This document shows positions 33,074-42,074 of a DNA stretch of 58,875 nucleotides, piece by piece (the stretch's first letter is position 1; each line of letters opens with the position of its first letter). The translations under genes and the position numbers were made by a program. This DNA comes from Streptomyces sp. (lineage in GTDB: Bacteria > Actinomycetota > Actinomycetes > Streptomycetales > Streptomycetaceae): positions 1 to 58,875 of the forward strand of contig NZ_JAEKKT010000153.1 in assembly GCF_019510245.1 (NCBI RefSeq), read 5' to 3'. The notes beneath the pieces were generated by a model, which was given only the letters and a program-made list of their open reading frames with translations, was not told where the DNA came from and did no database searches.

Positions 33074-33121
33074 GATCACTCGCACGAGTGATCGGTTCGG
33101 ACTCTCCCGGAACCTTCCGGG
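33074..33121. promoter_or_regulatory. Two perfect palindromes between Uma2 and GNAT genes
   Basis: GATCACTCG-CA-CGAGTGATC (33074-33093) and CCCGGAA-CC-TTCCGGG (33106-33121) lie in the divergent promoter region. They are likely operators for one or two unknown regulators. Confidence 0.5.
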
Positions 33122-33149
33122 TTCGAGCCGGACACCGCATCCTTCTGGC

Positions 33150-33662
33150 ATGTACTTGCGTGACGTCACCCCGGACGACGTGGACGCGTATGTCCGCATG
33201 CGCTGTGACCCCGTGATGATGAGGGACCTCGGCGGTCCGTTGCCCAGGGACGGGATGAGGGACAAGGTGCGGCGGGATGCCGAGGAGGCGGCGGCCGGTA
33301 CCTCCTGGATCAAGATGATCGTTCCTGATCCCGGCGCCCCCGGGGTCGTCGCGGGGAACGTGTGCATCTGGGCGCACGACGGGGACGGGGAACCGGTCTC
33401 GGAGATCGGGTGGATGGTGCTGGCCGAGTTCCAGGGGCGCGGGCTCGGCAGGCTCGCCACCCGTGCCCTCCTCGAACAGGCCCGGGACGAGGACCGCTGG
33501 GGCGACATCCACGCCTTCCCGGCGATGGCCAACGGCCCCTCGAACGGCATCTGCCGGTCCCTCGGCTTCCGCCTCCTCGGCGAGATCGACGTCGACTTCG
33601 CCGGCCGGGTCATCCACAGCAACCACTGGGTGATCACCCCGGCTTCCGACCTGGCCCCCTGA
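33150..33662 (+). CDS. GNAT-family N-acetyltransferase
   Basis: The 170-residue protein has the RimJ/RimL-like GNAT fold: MYLRDVTPDDVDAYVRMRCD at the start, SEIGWMVLAEFQGRGLGRLA (acetyl-CoA-binding loop, QGRGLG) and SNGICRSLGFRLLGE near the end. The acceptor is unknown. ATG 33150 is used because it begins the conserved domain; no clear ribosome-binding site is seen, so it may be leaderless or weakly translated. Confidence 0.88.
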   Translation: MYLRDVTPDDVDAYVRMRCDPVMMRDLGGPLPRDGMRDKVRRDAEEAAAGTSWIKMIVPDPGAPGVVAGNVCIWAHDGDGEPVSEIGWMVLAEFQGRGLGRLATRALLEQARDEDRWGDIHAFPAMANGPSNGICRSLGFRLLGEIDVDFAGRVIHSNHWVITPASDLAP

Positions 33663-33674
33663 CCACCCCGGGGT

Positions 33675-34139
33675 TCAGCGGCCCGGCTGCCTCAGGCGTG
33701 CTCGGACCACGGTGCGGTCGACGCCGAGTTCGGTCAGGAGTTCTGCCGCGGGGTCCGGTCGCTCGCAGTCGAGGAGGGCCAGCAGCAGGTGGGCCGGGGT
33801 GATGCGGCGGCTGTGGGCCCTCTTCGTCTCGGCGAGGGCGCGGGGGAGGACGGAGCGGGCGCCCGACGTGAGGGGGGTCCGCTTGCGGGACGCGGGGACG
33901 GGCGCGCGCTCGATCCCCCGGACGTCGATGCCGACCACGGCCAGCGCGGACCGGTCGAGGGCGTCGAGGGCTGCGCGGGCGGTCTCCAGGTCGGTGCCGA
34001 GGGCGTGGACCGCGCCGGGATCGTGGAGCACTCCCAGCAGGAGGTGCTCGGTGCCGATGCGGCGGTCGCCGCGCAGCGTGGTCTCCTCGAGTGCCGACGC
34101 GACGGTCGCCCGGGCCTCTGCCGCGAACTGTTCGAACAT
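33675..34139 (-). CDS. Clp N-terminal-domain protein
   Basis: The 154-residue protein consists of two Clp repeats like the N-domain of ClpA/ClpC: MFEQFAAEARATVASALEE, then GTEHLLLGVLHDPG, and the second copy TPAHLLLALLDCERPDPAAE. It has no ATPase. Stand-alone Clp-N proteins may act as peptide-binding or regulatory modules. It lies 7 bases after the small HTH gene on the same strand and is probably co-transcribed with it. Confidence 0.85.
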   Translation of the reverse strand: MFEQFAAEARATVASALEETTLRGDRRIGTEHLLLGVLHDPGAVHALGTDLETARAALDALDRSALAVVGIDVRGIERAPVPASRKRTPLTSGARSVLPRALAETKRAHSRRITPAHLLLALLDCERPDPAAELLTELGVDRTVVRARLRQPGR

Positions 34140-34146
34140 GGTCGTC

Positions 34147-34350
34147 TCACTTCCCGTACTTGGCGTGGACGGACTGCCGGGAGACGCCGAGGGCGTCCCC
34201 GATCTGCTCCCAGGACCAGCCCTGTTCACGGGCGCGCACGACCGCCGCCGCCTCGACCTGCTCGGCCAGTCGGTGCAGGGCACCCACCGCCCGCAGTCCC
34301 ACCGCGGGGTCGTGCGACCTCAGGCGCTCCGAGAGCTCTTGTGCTTCCAT
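34147..34350 (-). CDS. Small HTH protein
   Basis: The 67-residue product has a helix-turn-helix near its C-terminus (GWSWEQIGDALGVSRQSVHA) preceded by a helical part (AVGALHRLAEQVEAAAV). It resembles region-4-like or MerR-independent small regulators that accompany Clp-N genes. A nearly perfect 16-base inverted repeat directly upstream (34355-34398) is the likely operator, which would also control the divergent DinB-like gene. Confidence 0.82.
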   Translation of the reverse strand: MEAQELSERLRSHDPAVGLRAVGALHRLAEQVEAAAVVRAREQGWSWEQIGDALGVSRQSVHAKYGK

Positions 34351-34354
34351 GTAT

Positions 34355-34398
34355 GTCAGTCTGGGTTGACGGGCAGGTGTTTGTCAATCCAGCCTGAC
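34355..34398. promoter_or_regulatory. Long operator between HTH gene and DinB-like gene
   Basis: GTCAGTCTGGGTTGAC (34355-34370) pairs with GTCAATCCAGCCTGAC (34383-34398) with two mismatches across a 12-base spacer. It covers the whole divergent promoter, 5 bases from one start and 18 from the other. Confidence 0.65.
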
Positions 34399-34416
34399 AG
34401 GAATACGCTCACCGCC

Positions 34417-35214
34417 ATGCCTCCCGCCAAGAAGCGCACCAGGACGTACGACCCCGGCAAGATCCGTACGGCGGTTCTCGCCCAGCTCTCGAACGTGCGG
34501 GACGCCGTCCGCACCCTCACCCCCGGGCAGCTCGCGCTCCCCACCCGGCTGGAAGGGTGGGACGTGCGGGATCTCGTCGCCCACATCGGCATGGCCGTCA
34601 CCGCCGTCCACCGGGCCCTGGACCAGCCCGAGCCGGCGAAGGCCGACGCGGTGCTGCTCGACTGGCCGTTCGGGACCTCCGGCAACGCCGCCGCCATCGC
34701 CGACTTCACCCGGCGCCTCGCCGCCGACCACCCCGACCTCGACGCCTACCTCGCCGAGGTCGACGGCGGCCTCCGCGCCCTGCTCGACGCGCACCCCGGC
34801 ACCCGGCTGCTCGCCACCGGCGCCGGTGCGCTCTCCCTCGACGACTACCTCGTCACCCGGGCCGTCGAGCTGGTCGTGCACACCGACGACCTCGCCGCGG
34901 CGGTGCCGGGACTCGACATCCCCTACGACCGGCAGGCCCTGGCCGCCTGCACCCGGCTGCTCGCCGACGCGCTCGCGGTCAAGGCGCCCGGCGGGTCGAC
35001 CGAGGTACGGGTGCCGCCGTACGCCGTGGTGCAGTGCGTCGAAGGGCCCCGGCACACCCGGGGCACCCCGCCGAACGTCGTCGAGACCGACCCGCTGACC
35101 TGGATCCGGCTGGCCACCGGACGGCTGGCGTGGCAGGCGGCCCTGGCGGACGCCAGGGTCAGCGCCAGCGGGGAGCGGGCGGACCTCGGGGCGTACCTGC
35201 CCGTCATGGGATGA
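34417..35214 (+). CDS. DinB-like/maleylpyruvate isomerase-type protein
   Basis: The 265-residue protein has the TIGR03083-type four-helix DinB-like fold: LPTRLEGWDVRDLVAHIG near residue 45, then LSLDDYLVTRAVELVVHTDD, followed by a C-terminal sterol-carrier-like domain ending LTWIRLATGRLAWQAAL. Members are thiol-dependent (mycothiol) enzymes or of unknown role. The histidines in VAHIG and VVHTDD are the expected metal ligands. ATG 34417 lies behind the divergent operator described above. Confidence 0.82.
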   Translation: MPPAKKRTRTYDPGKIRTAVLAQLSNVRDAVRTLTPGQLALPTRLEGWDVRDLVAHIGMAVTAVHRALDQPEPAKADAVLLDWPFGTSGNAAAIADFTRRLAADHPDLDAYLAEVDGGLRALLDAHPGTRLLATGAGALSLDDYLVTRAVELVVHTDDLAAAVPGLDIPYDRQALAACTRLLADALAVKAPGGSTEVRVPPYAVVQCVEGPRHTRGTPPNVVETDPLTWIRLATGRLAWQAALADARVSASGERADLGAYLPVMG

Positions 35215-35250
35215 GGGAACCGATCACCCGGTGCGCGCCGTCGAAACGGT

Positions 35251-35712
35251 ATGTACGGGTACGGGTTGAAACAGCGCATGCGCCGTATGAACCTGGCGAG
35301 GGCAGTGGCCGCCGCCCTGATCGCTCTGCTCGCGGTGGCCTGTGACAGTGAGGGAGGCGCAACCGTGGGAACCGGGCCCGCCGTGACCGGGATCGACTGG
35401 ACCGTCGACAGCGTGACCGCCGACGGCACCACCCACCGCGCCCCCGCGCACGCCCACGTGAAGATCGAGGACGGCCGGGCGGCCGGCAGCTTCGGGTGCA
35501 ACCGGTTCAGCGGCACGGCGCAGATCACCGGCGACCAGATCCGGCTGAGCCACGTCCGCACCACGCGGATGGCCTGCGACAACGCGCGGATGACCTTCGA
35601 GCGCGCCCTCTCCCGGACGCTCACCTCCGGACCGCTGACCATGACCGGCGAGGGCGGGAAACTGACCCTCACCGCGAGCGGCGGCGACCGCGTCCAGCTG
35701 TCCAGGACGTGA
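35251..35712 (+). CDS. META-domain (HslJ-like) lipoprotein
   Basis: The 153-residue protein has a lipoprotein signal peptide (ARAVAAALIALLAVAC, lipobox AVAC) and a META domain with SFGCNRFSGTAQITGDQIRL and TRMACDNARMTFERAL, as in HslJ. It should be anchored on the outer face of the membrane. The function of META domains is not well known. The start is uncertain: ATG 35251, 35278 or 35287 are in frame and none has a strong ribosome-binding site. Confidence 0.8.
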   Translation: MYGYGLKQRMRRMNLARAVAAALIALLAVACDSEGGATVGTGPAVTGIDWTVDSVTADGTTHRAPAHAHVKIEDGRAAGSFGCNRFSGTAQITGDQIRLSHVRTTRMACDNARMTFERALSRTLTSGPLTMTGEGGKLTLTASGGDRVQLSRT

Positions 35713-35908
35713 CCGCGACCGGGGCCGCGACCCCCCGAATGATGTGCGACACCTCACTCAGGGATACGGTGTGAGGGGGTTGCGCGGGCACCGGTCCTCC
35801 CGAACGGAAGCCGCCTGGAGAAACCTCCCACCGCGCTGACCTGCGGAAATGGAGAAAGCCACAACCGCGCCCCTGGTCGTAGATCCATTACGGCTGTGTA
35901 TCCCCAAT

Positions 35909-35936
35909 TCGGACCAGTGGTCGATCTCGCCTACAC
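35909..35936 (+). promoter_or_regulatory. Possible purF promoter
   Basis: TTCGGA (35909-35914) and TACACT (35931-35936) fit -35 and -10 boxes, with a spacing close to the optimum. The -10 box ends only 8 bases before the GTG start, so the message would be nearly leaderless. Confidence 0.3.
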
Positions 35937-35944
35937 TCGGTGCC

Positions 35945-37474
35945 GTGCCACGTGGTGACGGTCTCCTCAATCACGATCTGCTCCCCGGTGAGAAGGGCCC
36001 CCAGGACGCTTGCGGCGTCTTCGGTGTCTGGGCTCCCGGTGAAGAGGTCGCCAAGCTCACGTACTTCGGGCTGTACGCCCTCCAGCATCGGGGCCAGGAG
36101 TCCGCGGGTATCGCGGTCAGCAACGGCTCCCAGATCCTCGTCTTCAAGGACATGGGCCTCGTCTCCCAGGTCTTCGACGAGACCTCGCTCGGTTCGCTCC
36201 AGGGTCACATCGCGGTCGGTCACGCCCGCTACTCGACCACCGGTGCCTCCGTGTGGGAGAACGCCCAGCCGACGTTCCGCGCCACCGCGCACGGCTCGAT
36301 CGCGCTCGGCCACAACGGCAACCTGGTCAACACGGCGCAGCTCGCCGAGATGGTCGCCGAACTCCCCAAGGACCACAACGGACGGTCCACCCGGGTCGCG
36401 GCCACCAACGACACCGACCTGCTCACCGCCCTCCTCGCGGCCCAGACCGACGACGACGGCAAGCCGCTGACCATCGAGGAGGCCGCGCACGCGGTCCTGC
36501 CGAAGGTCCGGGGCGCCTTCTCCCTCGTCTTCATGGACGAGCACACCCTCTACGCCGCCCGCGACCCGCAGGGCATCCGCCCGCTGGTCCTCGGCCGTCT
36601 CGAGCGCGGCTGGGTGGTCGCCTCGGAGTCCGCCGCGCTCGACATCTGCGGCGCCAGCTTCGTCCGCGAGATCGAGCCGGGCGAGTTCGTCGCCATCGAC
36701 GAGAACGGCCTGCGCACCTCCCGATTCGCGGACGCGAAGCCCAAGGGCTGTGTCTTCGAGTACGTGTACCTGGCCCGCCCCGACACCGACATCGCCGGGC
36801 GGAACGTCTACCTCTCCCGCGTGGAGATGGGCCGGAAGCTCGCCGCGGAAGCCCCGGTCGACGCCGACATGGTCATAGCGACCCCGGAGTCCGGCACCCC
36901 GGCCGCCATCGGCTACGCGGAGGCCTCCGGCATCCCCTTCGGCAACGGTCTGGTCAAGAACGCCTACGTCGGCCGGACCTTCATCCAGCCCTCGCAGACG
37001 ATCCGGCAGCTGGGCATCCGCCTGAAGCTGAACCCGCTCAAGGAAGTCATCAAGGGCAAGCGCCTGGTCGTCGTCGACGATTCGATCGTCCGCGGCAACA
37101 CCCAGCGGGCTCTGGTGCGGATGCTGCGGGAGGCGGGTGCGGCCGAGGTCCACATCCGGATCTCCTCGCCGCCGGTGAAGTGGCCGTGCTTCTTCGGCAT
37201 CGACTTCGCCACCCGCGCCGAGCTCATCGCCAACGGCATGACGATCGACGAGATCGGCACCTCGCTCGGCGCCGACTCCCTGGCGTACATCTCCATCGAC
37301 GGCATGATCGAGGCGACCACCATCGCCAAGCCGAACCTGTGCCGCGCCTGCTTCGACGGCGAGTACCCGATGGAGCTCCCGGACCCCGAGCTGCTCGGCA
37401 AGCAGCTCCTGGAGACCGAGCTGGCGGCCGGTCCGGCAGCCACGGCCGCGGCCGACGCGATCCGTCGCCCGTAA
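35945..37474 (+). CDS. purF: Amidophosphoribosyltransferase
   Basis: The 509-residue enzyme makes phosphoribosylamine from PRPP and glutamine, the first committed and feedback-regulated step of purine synthesis. GTG 35945 gives a 22-residue propeptide that must be removed to expose the N-terminal nucleophile Cys23 (DACGVFGVW). The PRPP-binding motif VVVDDSIVRG is at 375-384. Cysteines including Cys466 and Cys469 (CRAC) match the iron-sulfur ligands of the Bacillus-type enzyme. An in-frame ATG at 35849 is unlikely because it adds 32 unrelated residues. It is followed by purM after 34 bases. Confidence 0.97.
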   Translation: MPRGDGLLNHDLLPGEKGPQDACGVFGVWAPGEEVAKLTYFGLYALQHRGQESAGIAVSNGSQILVFKDMGLVSQVFDETSLGSLQGHIAVGHARYSTTGASVWENAQPTFRATAHGSIALGHNGNLVNTAQLAEMVAELPKDHNGRSTRVAATNDTDLLTALLAAQTDDDGKPLTIEEAAHAVLPKVRGAFSLVFMDEHTLYAARDPQGIRPLVLGRLERGWVVASESAALDICGASFVREIEPGEFVAIDENGLRTSRFADAKPKGCVFEYVYLARPDTDIAGRNVYLSRVEMGRKLAAEAPVDADMVIATPESGTPAAIGYAEASGIPFGNGLVKNAYVGRTFIQPSQTIRQLGIRLKLNPLKEVIKGKRLVVVDDSIVRGNTQRALVRMLREAGAAEVHIRISSPPVKWPCFFGIDFATRAELIANGMTIDEIGTSLGADSLAYISIDGMIEATTIAKPNLCRACFDGEYPMELPDPELLGKQLLETELAAGPAATAAADAIRRP

Positions 37475-37508
37475 GCCTCGTAGAAACCAACCCGAAAGAT
37501 CCCAGGCA

Positions 37509-38579
37509 ATGTCTGAGAACTCTGTTCCCGGTGCTTCCTACGCGGCTGCCGGTGTTGACATCGAGGCGGGCGACCGCGCCGTCGAGCTGATGAAGGAGTG
37601 GGTGAAGAAGACGCAGCGCCCCGAGGTCCTCGGCGGCCTCGGCGGCTTCGCCGGCCTCTTCGACGCCTCCGCCCTGAAGAACTACGAGCGCCCGCTGCTC
37701 GCCTCCGCGACGGACGGCGTGGGCACCAAGGTCGACATCGCGCGGCAGCTGGGCGTGTACGACACCATCGGCCACGACCTGGTCGCCATGGTCATGGACG
37801 ACATCGTGGTGTGCGGTGCCGAGCCGCTGTTCATGACCGACTACATCTGCGTCGGCAAGGTCCACCCGGAGCGGGTCGCCGCCATCGTCAAGGGCATCGC
37901 CGAGGGCTGTGTGCTGGCCGGCTGCGCCCTGGTGGGCGGCGAGACGGCCGAGCACCCCGGCCTCCTCGGTGCGGACGACTTCGACGTCGCCGGCGCCGGT
38001 ACGGGCGTGGTGGAGGCCGACCGGCTGCTCGGCGCGGATCTTATCCGTACGGGTGACGCGGTGATCGCCATGGCGTCCTCCGGGCTTCACTCGAACGGGT
38101 ACTCCCTGGTCCGGCACGTGCTGCTGAACCAGGCGGGCCTCGCCCTCGACGCGCACATCGAGGAGCTGGGCCGCACCCTCGGCGAGGAGCTCCTGGAGCC
38201 GACCAAGATCTACTCGCTGGACTGCCTGGCCCTGATGCGGACGGCGGAGGTCCACGCCTTCAGCCACATCACCGGCGGCGGACTCGCCGCGAACCTGGCC
38301 CGGGTGATCCCGGACCACCTGCACGCGATCGTCGACCGCGCCACCTGGACCCCCGGTCCGATCTTCGACCTGGTCGGCCGCACCGGCAGCGTCGAGCGGC
38401 TCGAACTGGAGAAGACGCTCAACATGGGCGTCGGCATGATCGCGATCGTCCCGCAGGACTCGGTGGACGTGGCACTGACCGCCCTGGCCGACCGCGGGGT
38501 CGACGCCTGGGTCGCCGGCGAGATCACCGAGCGCGGCGAGCACACCACCGGCGCGGAACTGGTGGGCGACTACGCATAG
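37509..38579 (+). CDS. purM: Phosphoribosylformylglycinamidine cyclo-ligase
   Basis: The 356-residue AIR synthetase closes the imidazole ring of FGAM with ATP, step 5 of purine synthesis. Conserved parts are AAAGVDIEAGDRAV at the start, LASATDGVGTKVDIA, MVMDDIVVCGAEPLFMTDYI, LVGGETAEHPG and HITGGGLAANL. It lies 34 bases after purF and is probably in the same transcript. A hairpin at 38642-38673 ends the unit. Confidence 0.98.
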   Translation: MSENSVPGASYAAAGVDIEAGDRAVELMKEWVKKTQRPEVLGGLGGFAGLFDASALKNYERPLLASATDGVGTKVDIARQLGVYDTIGHDLVAMVMDDIVVCGAEPLFMTDYICVGKVHPERVAAIVKGIAEGCVLAGCALVGGETAEHPGLLGADDFDVAGAGTGVVEADRLLGADLIRTGDAVIAMASSGLHSNGYSLVRHVLLNQAGLALDAHIEELGRTLGEELLEPTKIYSLDCLALMRTAEVHAFSHITGGGLAANLARVIPDHLHAIVDRATWTPGPIFDLVGRTGSVERLELEKTLNMGVGMIAIVPQDSVDVALTALADRGVDAWVAGEITERGEHTTGAELVGDYA

Positions 38580-38641
38580 CCCAGCCCCCTGCGGCCTCTG
38601 AGGAGCCGGGTTCGGGGCGGAGCGCGTGACGCCAGCACAAA

Positions 38642-38673
38642 ACCCGGTCCGGCGATGAAACCCCGGACCGGGT
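38642..38673. terminator. Terminator between purM and DUF3073 gene
   Basis: An 11-bp stem (ACCCGGTCCGG/CCGGACCGGGT) with a 10-base loop, shared by convergent genes. Confidence 0.75.
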
Positions 38674-38702
38674 AAGTGGAAGCGGCTCAGCAGCCGCCGG
38701 AG

Positions 38703-38966
38703 TCAAGCACCGCGACGATGCCGGGAGTGCGGACCGGACTGATCGTCCTCGTCCTCGTCCTCATCGTCGTCGTTGTAGAGATCCGCGTACTGGGCGTACG
38801 GGTCGTCATCCTCGTCGTCGTCCTCGAACGGCTCGCCATTCGGCGGCTGGCTCGAAGTCGATGCGCCCAGCTCGCTGGCCAGACGTGACAGGTCAGTCCC
38901 ACCGCTGTTGTACTTCAGCTGGCGGGCGACCTTCGTCTGCTTGGCCTTGGCCCGGCCGCGCCCCAT
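38703..38966 (-). CDS. DUF3073 family small acidic protein
   Basis: The 87-residue protein starts with the conserved basic motif MGRGRAKAKQTKVARQLKYN and continues with a very acidic segment (DDDEDDDPYAQYADLYNDDD and more). This two-charge layout is the hallmark of DUF3073, an actinobacterial family of unknown role, perhaps nucleic-acid or ribosome associated. ATG 38966 begins the conserved motif; the frame extends upstream without family resemblance. Confidence 0.9.
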   Translation of the reverse strand: MGRGRAKAKQTKVARQLKYNSGGTDLSRLASELGASTSSQPPNGEPFEDDDEDDDPYAQYADLYNDDDEDEDEDDQSGPHSRHRRGA

Positions 38967-39266
38967 GGCTCGACCCCCTCGGTGACGGGGCTCGGTGGCC
39001 CCAGAGTCTGACACGCGTTCATGATCCGGAACGGGCTCTCCTCGGAGAGACCGGTCCGTAGGGCTTCCACGGTACCTGAGCCCGCGCCCATACGGTACGT
39101 CGCCCGCACCACGCGCCTGGCTGCACGACCCGCGAGGCGCCCCGTCCCCGCTGGTCAACCACGATTTTAACCACTTCCTGGCGGACGACCCGCCGACGAA
39201 CGTGAGAGTTCTCTCCAAGTGCCCGCCGGCGGGTACCGGAAATCCGTCCGGAAACCCGGTGTTCGA

Positions 39267-40358
39267 TCAGTGGACGCCCGCCGTCGACGCTTCGTGCATC
39301 CGCTGTTCGGCGATCCGGTCTGCCGCCGCGGCGGGCGGAATCCCGTCCTCCTTCGCACGTGCGAAGATCGCCAGTGTGGTGTCGAAGATCTTCGCGGCCT
39401 TCGCCCGGCACCGGTCGAAGTCGAACCCGTGCAGCTCGTCGGCGACCTGAATGACCCCGCCGGCGTTCACCACGTAGTCCGGCGCGTAGAGGATCCCGCG
39501 GTCGGCGAGGTCCTTCTCGACGCCCGGGTGGGCGAGCTGGTTGTTGGCCGCGCCGCACACCACCTTGGCGGTCAGCACCGGCACGGACGCGTCGTTCAGG
39601 GCGCCGCCGAGCGCGCAGGGGGCGTAGATGTCGAGGCCGTCGACGCGGATCAGGGCGTCGGTGTCGGCGGCGACCTGGACCTGCGGGTGGCGGTCGGAGA
39701 TCCGGCCGACGGCCTCCCGGCGCACGTCCGTGACGACCACCCGGGCGCCCTCCTCCAGGAGGTGCTCGACCAGGTGGTGGCCGACCTTGCCGACGCCGGC
39801 GATGCCGACGGTGCGGCCGCGCAGCGAGGGGTCGCCCCACAGGTGCTGGGCGCTGGCCCGCATGCCCTGGTAGACGCCGTACGCGGTGAGCACGGAGGAG
39901 TCGCCGGCGCCGCCGTTCTCCGGGGAGCGGCCGGTGGTCCAGCGGCACTCGCGGGCCACCACGTCCATGTCGGCGACGTACGTGCCGACGTCGCAGGCGG
40001 TGACGTACCGGCCGCCGAGCGAGGCCACGAACCGCCCGTAGGCGAGCAGCAGCTCCTCGGTCTTGTCCCGGTCCGGGTCGCCGATGATCACGGCCTTGCC
40101 GCCGCCGTGGTCGAGCCCGGCCATGGCGTTCTTGTACGACATCCCGCGCGCGAGGTTGAGGGCGTCGGCGACGGCCTCCTCCTCGTTGGCGTACGGGTAG
40201 AAGCGGGTGCCGCCGAGGGCGGGGCCCAGAGCGGTGGAGTGGATGGCGATGACGGCCTTGAGGCCGCTCTTGCGGTCCTGACAGAGCACGACCTGCTCGT
40301 GACCGCCCTGGTCCGAGTGGAACAGGGTGTGCAGGACGCCGGTGGAAACGTCGGTCAC
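39267..40358 (-). CDS. vdh: Valine (Glu/Leu/Phe/Val) dehydrogenase
   Basis: The 363-residue NAD-dependent dehydrogenase oxidatively deaminates branched-chain amino acids, feeding precursors to fatty acids and polyketides in Streptomyces. The substrate domain has PALGGTRFYPY, Lys76 (MSYKNA) and catalytic Lys88 (GGGKAV). The Rossmann fold has GIAGVGKVG (about 185-193). GTG 40358 is chosen since TDVSTGVLHTLFHSDQGGHE matches the known Vdh N-terminus; 50 upstream codons in frame are Pro-rich noise. It is divergent from the gene at 40613. Confidence 0.94.
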   Translation of the reverse strand: MTDVSTGVLHTLFHSDQGGHEQVVLCQDRKSGLKAVIAIHSTALGPALGGTRFYPYANEEEAVADALNLARGMSYKNAMAGLDHGGGKAVIIGDPDRDKTEELLLAYGRFVASLGGRYVTACDVGTYVADMDVVARECRWTTGRSPENGGAGDSSVLTAYGVYQGMRASAQHLWGDPSLRGRTVGIAGVGKVGHHLVEHLLEEGARVVVTDVRREAVGRISDRHPQVQVAADTDALIRVDGLDIYAPCALGGALNDASVPVLTAKVVCGAANNQLAHPGVEKDLADRGILYAPDYVVNAGGVIQVADELHGFDFDRCRAKAAKIFDTTLAIFARAKEDGIPPAAAADRIAEQRMHEASTAGVH

Positions 40359-40612
40359 TGTGGTGACTCCCGGTTGTGTCGCGTGTGTCGCGGCGGTTGG
40401 AAGCGGGGGCTCCCGTAAGGGTGGCGGGGGCCTGGCATGAGCGTAGAGCCATTGCCCGTACACCATCCGCGCAGTGTTCAGGATCACTCTCCCGTGCCGT
40501 CTGTGCACGTATGAGCGTGGGACGATTTGCTGTGGTTTCCGCGGCCGGCCCCGGCCGGCTCAGTCGTGGGTCCCGCTGGTTTCGAGCCCGGTCCGATGGG
40601 GAGGGAGCAGGC

Positions 40613-41455
40613 GTGCCCAAGGTGTCCTCGGTGGTCGTCCCCTACGCGACGTACCTGCGTGTGTACGAGCCGCTGGCAGCCTTCCCGGACCGGGAGCGCG
40701 ACCACTGGACGCGCTACGCCCGCCGTCCGGAGCGCCCCTCCTACCAGGACGAACTCCGGCGCTCCCTGGCCGACTTGCTGCCCACCCCGCCGATCGCGGT
40801 GCCGGTCCAGGAGAGCGGCGACGCCTTCGTCCTGGAGGTCGACGGCGTCGTCTGCGTCTGCCCGTGGCGGACCCGGCTGCGCGGCTGGCAGGCCCTGCAG
40901 GAGCTCTCCGGCGAACTGCCGAAGCCGGTCCTGGACGCGATGCTGCCGCCGGTCGTGCGCCGGCAGGCCACCATGGACTACGAGCGCTGGCTGGTCCGCA
41001 ACCCCGACTGCCGGCCCTGGATCCGCACCGCGACCTGGCAGGTGCCGCTGAACTGGTTCGTGCTGGTCTCCGACGAGGAGCGCCGGTACGAGAAGGGCAC
41101 CGCGGAGGTCCCGCCGATGCTGCGCTACCGCACCCCCATGGTGCAGGCCCGGCGCCGGGTGGCCCGGGCGCTGCGCACGCTCAAGGACACCGTGGAGGAA
41201 GGGCCGCTGATCGACGGTCTGGTGGACGTCGGCCGGTGGCTGGAGGAGTTCCATCCGCGCTCGGTGGTCGAGCTGGACTACGGCGGTCTCGTGCACACCC
41301 TGTCGGCCGGGGCCCTGGAGGACGACCACTCGGCGGCCGACGTGGCGGCCGGCATCGAGGCGCTGCGCCGGGGCGACGGAGCGGCGGCCGGGGAGGCGTA
41401 CGGGCGCCTGGTGGAGCGGTGGCGGACGGTACGGGACCGCCGTTCGGCGAACTGA
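40613..41455 (+). CDS. Conserved actinobacterial protein of unknown function
   Basis: The 280-residue protein (PKVSSVVVPYATYLRVYEPL onward) has no signal peptide or membrane helix. It shows many Trp and Arg residues (RERDHWTRYARRPER, VCVCPWRTRLRGWQAL). I know it only as the neighbour of bldC and vdh in Streptomyces. GTG 40613 is preceded by GGGAGGGAG at good spacing. A regulatory or metabolic role cannot be deduced. Confidence 0.8.
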   Translation: MPKVSSVVVPYATYLRVYEPLAAFPDRERDHWTRYARRPERPSYQDELRRSLADLLPTPPIAVPVQESGDAFVLEVDGVVCVCPWRTRLRGWQALQELSGELPKPVLDAMLPPVVRRQATMDYERWLVRNPDCRPWIRTATWQVPLNWFVLVSDEERRYEKGTAEVPPMLRYRTPMVQARRRVARALRTLKDTVEEGPLIDGLVDVGRWLEEFHPRSVVELDYGGLVHTLSAGALEDDHSAADVAAGIEALRRGDGAAAGEAYGRLVERWRTVRDRRSAN

Positions 41456-42074
41456 GTGCCGGTCTGAGCGCGGGTGGCTCCTGATCCGTACTGGGTGACG
41501 GAGTGTCGGATGCGGTTTACGACCGGATGACACCTGCGTGACGTGTGTGCGGTGAGTGATGTACGTCACGGCCCAGATGCCATGAAACAACGTACGTTGA
41601 CGGCACTTCAGTGAACGCACAGGACGTTGGATCCTGATCCGGGCTTTTGCGTCAAGGGTGACGGATAGCACTTACGCGGCTCTTGCGCCTCTTGCCACTC
41701 CTCGTGCCAAAATAGGACAAGGAGTCCGGGGAGGGCTCCATCCGTCCAAGTGTGGTGCACTGTGGGCGGATTCTCAGCATTACGTGCTTTGGGGGGTCTG
41801 GTGACTCCTGATCGTCCTGTGACTGATCGTCACAGTGGCGTGACTGTCCGCTATGGCATGGTCCATCGGCTTCCGCGGCTGATGCCTACCTGGGAGGGCA
41901 ATTCCATCGGTTTGGCCGACGCGGCTGGACAGATGGTGTAGTTGTAGTGCCGAGGACAAGCCGTTCGTCCTATAACCGACTCGACTCGCGTCCGCCATTT
42001 CGGGCAACGCGGGTCAAGGTGCAGAATTTAGAGGAAAGAACCGAGAAGGTTCGGTTCTCCCGAGGAGGCCGCTC
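41456..42074 (+). other. Long upstream region of bldC
   Basis: These 619 bases hold no convincing gene; short frames (for example 41750-41941) lack support. The region is less GC-rich than its surroundings and presumably contains the bldC promoter and a leader. GAGGAGG eight to nine bases before the ATG at 42075 is the bldC ribosome-binding site. Confidence 0.6.

Noticed and set aside
29928..33626. A 1232-codon minus-strand frame across purL
   Set aside because: It is antisense to purL and joins the shadow frame of Uma2; the composition is not protein-like and there is no family match.
41750..41941. A 63-codon frame upstream of bldC as a gene
   Set aside because: No family resemblance and no ribosome-binding site; more likely bldC leader sequence.
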